NCBI GenBank assembly: GCA_015501585.1
Contig: JADNRY010000128.1
Coordinates: forward strand, 1-64,000
Source: Rhodocollybia butyracea
Lineage: Eukaryota > Basidiomycota > Agaricomycetes > Agaricales > Omphalotaceae
Direction: 5' to 3'
DNA: 64,000 nucleotides
Position 1 is the first letter of the stretch. Every line of letters begins with the position of its first letter. The notes beneath the pieces are model-generated. The model ran no database searches and had not been told where the DNA came from. It was given only the letters and a program-made list of their open reading frames with translations. The translations under genes and the position numbers were made by a program. Of the stretch, positions 55,837-64,000 are shown piece after piece.

Positions 55837-56135
55837 CTACTTTGCCGGCGCAAGTTCTTTGAGAACCTCTGAAAATTCGCTGCGACACCAGATATGGATC
55901 AGTAGTATACCAGCCCAAAAGTAGCAAAACCTTACATATCGCCTAAATCAAGCTGAGGTTGAGGTTCCCGAGCTTGAACTGATGTTCCGCGGCTTATGTT
56001 CCTTTGATCAGAGACCAGTCAGATTAGAATAGCAGGATGATAGTGTGAGCAGTGAACTTACGAAGTTGATTCCTTGATAGGAGCAGCTACAGCGACGGAA
56101 ACTAAGAGTGCTGCGACGACAATGAAGAAACGCAT
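55837..56135 (-). CDS. Small secreted peptide, 60 residues
   Basis: Three exons on the minus strand (56135-56062, 56001-55936, 55879-55837; 74+66+43 nt) with GT-AG introns. Exon 1 is a signal peptide, MRFFIVVAALLVSVAVAAP, with the same length and phase as exon 1 of the gene at 10679-11647. Exon 2 (66 nt, symmetric phase 2) encodes SRGTSVQAREPQPQLDLGD. Exon 3 encodes EFSEVLKELAPAK. No Cys residues. It is the unexpanded paralogue: a single middle exon where the other gene has five. A TATAAAA lies at about 56170-56180 on the appropriate side. Confidence 0.78.
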
Positions 56136-58261
56136 ATTGGATGTTGTGAAGGGTGACGTTTATGATTGAATAGGCAAATATAAAAGGGTGGGTCTCAGAC
56201 GGAGAAGTATGGCACTAAAAATTATGGTGAGCTTAGATGCAGCATTAATGGCTTGAGAGCAGCAGCAGCGTACCAGCCAAAAAGCAAACTAGAAATGGAA
56301 GGGTGAGATGAAGAAGTGAGTGTAAGGATTCAACTTCTTCTTTTTAAAAGGGTCTAGAGACTAGGCGAGTGATCATCATCCCCTTGTTACTGTATTGAAT
56401 GATCGTTGGCTTTATCCTACCTATGGTGACATCAGACATGCTGATGATTTGGATGAGGTGGAAAAATGGGTTGTATTGGCAAGGTAGTAACAAGACACGG
56501 CAGTTACTTGGGACGTTCTCCACTGTATATTCTAGGGTAAACGGTACGATCAAAAGATCCAACAATCTTACGGTATGGTTATAGGGGTTCAGGTGTTATT
56601 TATGGCCAATACATCATCCGCGTTTCTGCTATACTGAGTACCCCTGTATGATCAAGATACAATGATATATTCCATCTCTGTGAGAAAATGAAACTAAATA
56701 GCACCACTTACAAGCACTGTGCTTTTCACGATGTGCTCTCACTGAGTCTCACGGTCGATTGGCTCTCACAGTAAAGGGTTTTGATGATTTCATGATCTAG
56801 CAGACCAAGCCATGACGTGGGACATCAAGCAGATGACCGGTTGACTTAGTCCACACCCTTTGATATCCTTGACTGTAGTCACTTCCCACTTGTGAAATAC
56901 GATCCCTGATCAGAAGCCTATTAAAAGGTGTGCAGGACGTATATGGTGGGCGTATTTATCAAGTATTTATACGAGTTTACAGCTGAAAACGACAACCGCA
57001 TCACAGCCTTCCGAAGCGACATATAGAGCAGCTGGTGGATTCTCTACCTGAATGTAAGGTGGTCTATTTTTGCTGGGGGACATCACTGGCATGCATATGG
57101 TCACTTGATGGCTCGTGACTGGGTGAAGATTCGAAACATGGAATCTTTGGTATGACAAATGAGGTGAGGCAATGGGTTTTTGAAGCTCGAGGGTCCTTTT
57201 GTGAACTTTCGAGTTTCGTTGCACAGGATGTCAGATGTGCAACAACTTTTCTAAGAGACACTAGCGTACAAGTTGGCGATAATTTCGGATTGGCGTGTTC
57301 TAAAGTCTTTGTAATGCCTCACAGATTGCTGATCGCGCCCAGAACCTGGGCGGTGAAGAGTCGTGATCCTAGTAGCTGAAGACTCTTGTCTTGATACCAA
57401 AAGATCCAAGCCGCTTTTCGCGATACACCGAATGACAAAGTGTCGTAAACATGCATTATATGCAGGACGGATTAAGTGTCCAAACCTTTCAAGTTAAGAA
57501 TGATTTGAGAGATGGGTTAGTGCACATTTAGAGTCATACGACTCTGGGTGCAGTCAGTTTTGGACGGCCCAAAACTTGAAAACGCTTACCAAACGATAAG
57601 ACAAGAAGACTGCGATGCACATCTCCTTTCCCTGGACTCGGTAGTGTAATAGATCAGATATCGAGGTTACTAGATCTTGGGTTAGAAGAGCACACTGTAT
57701 GTTGGCCTCTCTTCATGAGGATTTTTTTTTTGACTCTGCAGTGCGGCATGCCTAAGTGTTCTTGATACTTGGCCGACAGATCACGTAGTAGTAAACCATT
57801 TCCGATCACGCAGAGCAAAACGTACGGCTAGAATTGGCTAGAATCGTCAATTGTTTTTCGATTGCCGATTGACCAGATTGAGAGTACTTGGATAGTTTGG
57901 TATACAGACCTCAGATCATCGAGAACCCCTTTGCCTTTTCCCGAGCCCTTTCTCAGGCTCATCTACTCGTCTCCTAGATGTGTTCCTCTTAGTGTGACGT
58001 TCAACTGATTGAGCGAGTAATTGAAGTGAAGATTCTCTTTGCAAGTTTCTTAGTAAGCGGTTCCACTTGGCCGGTTGGAAGATATACCTACAGTACTATA
58101 GCGACTCTTGGTACAGAGGAACAAACATGATCATGATTACCAGGCGGATGTCGATGATGATCGACACACAGCAAGAACAGCGTGCGAGTTTGCCAGCTAT
58201 GACGTTATTGGTGGGGTGACGTAACGCGTAAACGTTTGAACTTGATTTGAACGTTGAACCT
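56136..58261. other. Intergenic, no supported gene
   Basis: Upstream sequence to about 56370 is similar to that of the exon-repeat gene. A 75-codon plus-strand frame at 57152-57379 (MTNEVRQWVFEARGSFCELS...) is unrecognised. 58110-58200 echoes sequence upstream of DUF6593 copy 1. Confidence 0.4.
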
Positions 58262-58742
58262 GTACAATGAAGTTGAAACATCCTCGGACAATTCTCCGCC
58301 TCCAGATGGTGACGATGCAATCTACCAGGACTTAGCGTATTGAGCAAGGATGATAAGCGACACGATATATAGTGGCAGGGAAAGGCTGGTTGGGAGAAAA
58401 AAATCGCAAAGGTTTCTGGGCCTGTCTGTGAGTACATATTTAAAACTGGGGCTTCTTCGCTCGAAACTAACGACTTATTCATAGGCACCACGTGTGTGTT
58501 TACTGCAGACGATGGAAAAGAGTACGAACGGTGCCTTCGGCGTGTATCATTATGTCCCGAGGTACGTCTTTTTTGGCGTTAGCCTCGATAACACTGATCT
58601 TATTTTAAGTCTTCAGTTGATTCTGAACGATGGCTCGAACACCGTCATCGCCGCCTTTCAAAATCTCACCCATGATGCATTGATGGTTTAAAAGATCGCG
58701 CACGTTTCAAACTCTTCCCTCAGAGCCAGCACATGTTCAAAG
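58262..58742 (+). pseudogene. DUF6593 domain gene, copy 3 (degenerate)
   Basis: Short colinear pieces of copy 1 remain: TCCGCCTCCAGATGGTGAC (near 58300), a shortened strand region, the intron at 58430-58484, TADDGKEYERCLRR and ILNDGSNTVIAAF. The WGKDRARLEIFPLGQH region is reduced and contains stops, and the C-terminal IVVTF part is missing. Confidence 0.78.
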
Positions 58743-59258
58743 TTCCCTTTTCGATATATTTTACTGTATCATCTTGTTGAATCTGACATCCAATCCCAAC
58801 GTTCAAGGAATTTATATCCCGTGAGATGCTTGTGCCGCGATTGTCCTCAATATGTCCGTCCCTCATCCGCTGCAGAGTTGGCTCATGACATCGTATTCTC
58901 CGTAGCAGCGGATATCGCACACACTCCCTCATGAACAGGAACCCGTAAGGAAAGAAGAAGGAAGATATTTTACACGCCATGGTCCACGAGCTGAACACTG
59001 AATCCAGAGATCGCTCCGAGTGAGTTGTCAGTTGAAATATTCTATTGTTACAACTCACATACCTTATCAAAGTTCGTAGTGTCGTGGAACCCGTCAATAG
59101 ATGTAGATGTGAAGTTGATACCAACCTTGAGGCTATTCGCTTGCACTTCCTCCCATGTACGTACTCTCCAAATCTTTCCAGTATGTGGCGGAGGCTGGAC
59201 AATATGATATTTCTATGGTGAATTGTTGAATCAATCTTTTCTGCCGAACTGTGCTCAG
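58743..59258. other. Block-conserved flank with the empty site of the giant element
   Basis: It aligns with 13441-13799. The TCA at 59256-59258 is the undisturbed equivalent of the target duplicated at 13797-13799 and 40056-40058. A 193-codon minus-strand frame crosses the region but is not preserved in block 1, so I do not call it. Confidence 0.7.
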
Positions 59259-59760
59259 GCCTCAAATCACTTGATCTTGACCCGCCAGATGCAGTGCCCA
59301 TACAAAGCTTATCCTCATTTCCTCTCGTTGGCTCTGAGCGACGAGATCAACTCCTCCGGATAGACTCTAAAAACGTACCGGAGGCCTGTTTCGAGTATGT
59401 AAGCCAAAGGCATGAAAGTTGCAATGTGTGGCTCAGGCACATTGTCAAGTCGGACAAAGCTGGCGCGGCAGCTAGAAGCGACGATACAGGTTGAATACAA
59501 GAGTCGTCTCTTCAGTAACCTGGGATTTTCTCTGAAGTACTCAGGGTCTATAAAGTGCCATCTAGTTGTTTTGACGCAACTTCCAAAACGGTCTCGTGTT
59601 GACCATTCGCAAGCAACGGTACTTTTCCACGTTTCCTGGGTCTCAAGAAGGCTCTTAAACGTCGGCTGTGGCATTTTGATTTGACCGCCCACGAGATGTT
59701 GGCAGCGAATTGTATAGGGACCCGCCAGCAAGGCTTCGCCCCATAAAAATCAGGAAGATG
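59259..59760 (-). other. Duplicated segment with minus-strand frame, copy 2
   Basis: Partner of 40056-40640. The minus-strand frame here is open for 138 codons (59731-59315: MPQPTFKSLLETQETW..., CEWSTRDRFGSC, ENPRLLKRRLLYS, FVRLDNVPEPHIATF, VYPEELISSL). Family unknown. The frame is kept only here, so it may be a gene that decayed in block 1 or a chance frame. Confidence 0.45.
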
Positions 59761-61068
59761 AAAAAAATTGGACAAGGAGAAGCAAGGAAAAAGGGGAGAT
59801 AGGACGTAAAGAGCCGCAGAAAAAGCTGAAGAAATAGGTGCGGTCGCTTAGATTGACAAATACAAGCCAAGGAATCGAAACTTGTTGTTGCGTCCGAGAG
59901 TTTGACCTGTTTCTACAAACGACTGCAGGCTAAATTAGTATCAAGAGATTCACCAACTCACGTACTTTCCTTTCAGATTAGAAACTTCTTGAAGACTTCA
60001 AAATATCAGAAGTCTTCAAAAGGTTCGTCGATCACCAACAGTCCAACAGTTTGATTTGATGTCCAGTGACTGTAGGCAGTGTAGACACACACTCTACCCA
60101 TTGTACCGGCTCATTCGCGTATGAGATTGTGAGAAACTCGAAGCTGTGGTTATCCCAAGGAAAATCCTCACATGACATGGTTATTCAGGAGAGTGAGACA
60201 CTGTACACGTCCTTACCTCAATATCCAGGATATCAAGTCTATGCATTCGCCTCTGAGGATTCAGTGCTGAGGATAATCTCACTACGCATCAGTAGCAGGA
60301 GGCCAAACCTGCTTTTCCTTACCGCAGTTGTAGAATCGTATCTGGGAGCAAGTGGGCAAGGCGCGAGGATGAAAATGAAAGGAAGACAAAGATTCGCAGT
60401 CAGATCAAGGGCTGATGCGGTGGACCTACTGCGGTAAGGATTTGCGCCCCAGACTGTTATGTGTCGTGCTTATTCAGTCTAAGAGTTAGGTCAAAGTTTG
60501 CAGATGGAGACGTATTTGGTAGTCGCCAGACCACCTTTTCATTCATATTAATAACTCGAAGTCGATGAATTCATGTGAAATATAGTCCAGACTTTATTAC
60601 CGTTTCCCCTTCTTCCAGCTTCTCCATCAAAGCCCCCAACGCGAATAATCATTCCCTGATGAAATTTTAAGGAGACTTCGAGCTGATATTCTGGTGCTCG
60701 TACCTCCTTTCCGAAAATTGGGAGAAATCAACCATTGTCCTGTCAATCTTTGACTAGTAGACAACTTCGGTGATTAGAATCTTTGATTTTGCACAAATGA
60801 CTTTCCTCCTCCAACAAGCTACCTCCATTATCATATCCGAGGTACTCTTGCTCGTCAAATGACCTTTGAATATCAACAAAAATTGTAATTTTTTGATGGT
60901 TGCAGAGGTTGCACTTGATACCTTTCGCCATACGCTGCACAGTGACATCTATCAAATAATCAAACGATCAACTATATGATTCTCTGTACCCCAGATCCTG
61001 TCAGCGACAAGTACTATGTACTTATACCCATTTCTTAAGAGGTATCAGCACTCTACTTTTTTGTTACC
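59761..61068. other. Intergenic with two unsupported frames
   Basis: A 123-codon plus-strand frame (60066-60437) and a 70-codon minus-strand frame (60955-60743, starting MIDVTVQRMAKGIKCNLCNHQ) match no family I know. 59895-60010 matches 42415-42540 of block 1, the last homology before the Copia element. Confidence 0.4.
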
Positions 61069-63016
61069 ATGTCAGGCTCTTCCAGCGATCAGGCTATTGC
61101 CGAAGCAATTGTCACTCTTCAGCTATTCCAGTAGGTTTAGTAAACTGGACGCTTATGTGAAGATCCTTAATCAAGGCGTTGTTATTATAATTTATAGGTT
61201 GAGCAACTACGCAACATTGGCTGCCTTTGGTGAGATCCTGTTCTGATGAAAGACCCTCACTTCCTGCTTATGCTTGGAACCACCGTAGTTTTATACTTCT
61301 ACGACTTTTTCCTCACGTTCCCTACTGAAGTTCAATCGATATGGTCTAGTAGTCGACTGACTGGCAGCTCTATATTATTCATTCTCATTCGCTACGGCTT
61401 CCTGATAGCCTTGGCTTTAGAGCTGGTCTCATCACTCCCACTGGGAAAATTGGCGGATACAAGGTTTATTTACTGTTTGTATTTGCTCACTCATAGCGCT
61501 GACTCAGAATATTGTATCTAGCTGTAGAGATCTCGCCCTTACAGTCCGTGTTAGCTCCATTATTGCTGATGCAGCGGGAAAATGTGGGTTATCTTCATTT
61601 TTCAATGAATCTGGATTGATGGTTCATGGTTGGTGGCTGTATGTAGTACTTCTCATCTTGAGGGTTTATTCACTCTTTGCTCAAAAGAGATTACTGTTTA
61701 TTCTGCTCTGCCCGTTTGTTATTATGGATATATCTATAAATGTTCTGGTACGCCCTTTGTGCATTACAGGTTTGAAGTATTCAAATTCTGTCGGTTTATG
61801 TAGCTGTGGCTCTCGGTTACAATAGCCACCAGTCAAGGAACATATCTCGAGTCATTCGCGCCATGCCTTGCAAATGGAAACACGATTCGGATGTCAGCAT
61901 GTTCATTTCTTCGAGTCCTGTGTATTCATGGTATTGACTGCTCCATCTTTCAATTGGATATCAGTTGTGAGTTTTTGGTTCACTGGATAGATTAGGACCA
62001 CTAATTGACAACTAAATCAGCCCATATATTAGTTAACGTCATTGCTCCTCTTTTGCAAGGGACGTTTGAGAGTATTATTTTCATCTTGACTTTGGTGCGA
62101 ACAATTCGCCATGTGAGGAACTCTCGAAAATATGGCTTTCATAGCATTGCTGAGGCTGTCCTGCATGATGGTGAGTGAACTACTGTGGCACTGCAAGGCT
62201 TGTTATCAACATGGATTTATATATATAGGCATTTTATACTTCTTGTACGTGCTTTGTTGAAATCTTTGTGACTGTCTCTATTAATGGAATTTTGTTCATG
62301 TCCAGGACTATATTCATAGCCGCAAGTATTGAGGCTGCAGTTGAATTGGTGAGTTATGTTTGCCTTTGCGGGTCACTCTTTCCAACTTGCCCTGATCCAG
62401 AACCTCCTCATTTTTCCGGGTGCCGTAGTAAGTTGTGCTCTGGTATATTTCTGAGGGATGGCAGTTTCAATTTACAACCTAGATATCCATTGCAGGAGAA
62501 CAAGTTTCAGCTATCATTGTCCCTCTTCTCTCCATGTATGGCTCGTATTTTCATTTTCCAGCTCTATCAACCTATTGTCCTATTAAACAATTTTCCAGCC
62601 TACCAGGTCTATTATTGAATCGTTTTGTTCTCAACCTTCGGACTTTTTCTAACCTTCATGCTGTCCAATACTCTGGTCAAGGACACTCTAAAACCACTCC
62701 ACTTAGTGCGCGTCATTTCGCTGATAATCGATGGATCGGCAACATAGGGGCCCCCTTGGATCCTAATCAATGGGATGAAGTGGATAAACAAGAGACCTCA
62801 GACGGAGTTGATCAAGGGGATGGGGAAATTGAAGGGAAGTTCTTACATGTAGTGGTAGACCCATTGAGTACACTAGTACCTGTGGTGAGCTCATTACTAT
62901 TTGATAATACAAGCTGACAGCTTTTTGCACTGCAGATATATGAGGATGGCAAAGGGGGACCAGTCAGCTTTGTGCCCATGCAGAGGGAATGTGATCTGAG
63001 TCAACTAATTGCTTAA
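61069..63016 (+). CDS. DUF6533 membrane protein, copy C
   Basis: Start MSGSSSDQAIAEAIVTLQLF, followed by exons for LSNYATLAAF, FYDFFLTFPTEVQSIW, FILIRYGFLIALALELVSSL, RDLALTVRVSSIIADAAGK, LLILRVYSLFAQKRLLFILL, a loop with TIATSQGTYLESFAPCLANG, FESIIFILTLVRTIRHVRNS, AEAVLHDG, NRFVLNLRTFSNLH and GAPLDPNQWDEVDK. It ends FVPMQRECDLSQLIA (stop 63014-63016). All splice sites appear usable and no internal stop is needed, so this is the best-preserved of the three copies. Function unknown. Confidence 0.82.
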
Positions 63017-64000
63017 AAGAGGGGGGGGAGTATGCGTAAATCTTTTGTATATCATTCTTTTTGGCCTCAAGCCTGAGACTGAAACGTGAAATATTCAGGA
63101 CGTGTACAGTGATGCGACACGTCCGCATAATGGATAGTCCCGTAAGCCTAAGAGATATGGGATGAGCGGTTTAGGACCGCGAAGCCTGTTATAAGTCATA
63201 AATCTGTATCCCTCGATAGGGTCGAGTTTCCTGTCGAAAGGGGTCTTGTTTCTCTAGAGGTGAGTCGCGTGACCCGGCGAAAGGGGAGTTGAAGGTACTC
63301 AACCTGAGAAGAGAGAGAAAAGTGAAGTAAAAGATGATATTCAAGAGTAAAAGTAAGTATTAGCGTTCACGGCGCTCTCGTTCGGCTCCGCTCGTTGGTA
63401 AGTATGTATATCTAAAATCTACAGTATATATATTGTCTTTGTATTGTCTAGATCGTCACAAGTGACAATCATAGGTATACTTGGATGGTAAGGGTATAAC
63501 GCGCACTATGCATTGTGCTAGCTCATCTAAAATTGGGATCGTGAGGAACCTCAGAGTAATAAGTATCAATAGCACAATCAGTAACTTGTCAGCCCTTCGG
63601 TATCCATCCAAGACTGAGCAAGGTAAGTACTGCAAAGTAGTGCCATCATCACCGAGATTCACTTGTTCGGGATGATGGGAATCATTCTGTGACAAGCGAG
63701 GCCTTCCGGCTTTCCATAGTCCCGGACCCCGGTCTTTTTCCGTTGTTTGCCAATAGATCCTGGAACATGTGGCACTGCAAAATTATGAGTGTAACCTCAC
63801 TCACAATGACGCATATTGCGCACTTTTCTCCGGCTCCAAGTTGTCAGTCCATAGCATACATAATGCGTCCGTTGTGTCCGTTTTTTAAAAAAAGTGGAAA
63901 CTCGCTAACGGCGAGCAACACCAAAAGACGAGTTGAGGCGAGACTTACTAGAGTCGAGGGCTCGAAGCATAAACGGGCACAAAATTTCGCAGATCGAGAG
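63017..64000. other. No supported gene; repeat-like tail
   Basis: The stretch contains CGAAAGGGG words (63236, 63279) and inverted CTCG..CGAG pieces resembling fungal LTR sequence, but no boundaries or partner copies are visible in this window. Confidence 0.35.

Noticed and set aside
58720..59301. 193-codon minus-strand open frame
   Set aside because: It crosses the conserved non-coding flank of DUF6593 and the empty insertion site, and the frame is not kept in the homologous segment at 13441-13799.

Overview
The window is fungal, almost certainly from an agaricomycete basidiomycete. Its host-type genes are split by many short (about 50-70 bp) GT-AG introns and encode DUF6533, DUF6534 and DUF6593 proteins, families typical of Agaricomycetes. 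The repeat content (Crypton-type tyrosine recombinases, hAT, Harbinger-like, MULE, Tc1/mariner and Copia elements) fits the same group. No rRNA gene, CRISPR array or bacterial-type operon is visible. Most of the 64 kb is nested mobile DNA. I could run no searches; family names come from motifs read by eye. Layout: (1) 0.76-4.18 kb is a hAT-type MITE split by a Harbinger-like element. (2) 4.39-8.29 kb is a second hAT-type element, inserted in a DUF6533 gene and itself split by a 3.2 kb Tc1/mariner element that carries a decayed transposase plus a second, convergent, intron-rich gene. (3) 8.3-13.8 kb is host sequence: the rest of the broken DUF6533 gene (copy A), a secreted-protein gene on the minus strand built from five tandemly duplicated exons, and an intact DUF6593 gene. 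(4) 13,800-40,055 is one 26.3 kb insertion bounded by ~54 bp terminal inverted repeats starting CACTCCGTCGGG and a 3-bp duplication TCA; the uninterrupted target is preserved in a paralogous block at 59,256-59,258. Inside are two Crypton-like recombinase genes, an XPG/GEN1-like nuclease gene, two unrecognised multi-exon genes, arrays of short palindromes, a regularly spaced CGTATCCC motif, and later insertions (MULE MITE, hAT MITE, gag-only LTR element in a foldback MITE, 1 kb foldback element). (5) 40-47.6 kb holds resumed host sequence, a 644 bp MITE and a 3'-truncated, decayed Copia element. (6) 47.6-63 kb is host-like: a DUF6534 gene, a solo LTR, an N-truncated DUF6593 copy, DUF6533 copy B, a 60-residue secreted peptide gene, a broken third DUF6593 copy and DUF6533 copy C. 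The order DUF6533 - secreted peptide (minus) - DUF6593 occurs twice (8.3-13.4 and 52.6-58.7 kb), so the locus is an old tandem duplication later split by the 26 kb insertion. The duplication provides natural empty sites that date and delimit several insertions. Many disabled element genes share CGA-to-TGA stops, consistent with C-to-T decay at CpG.
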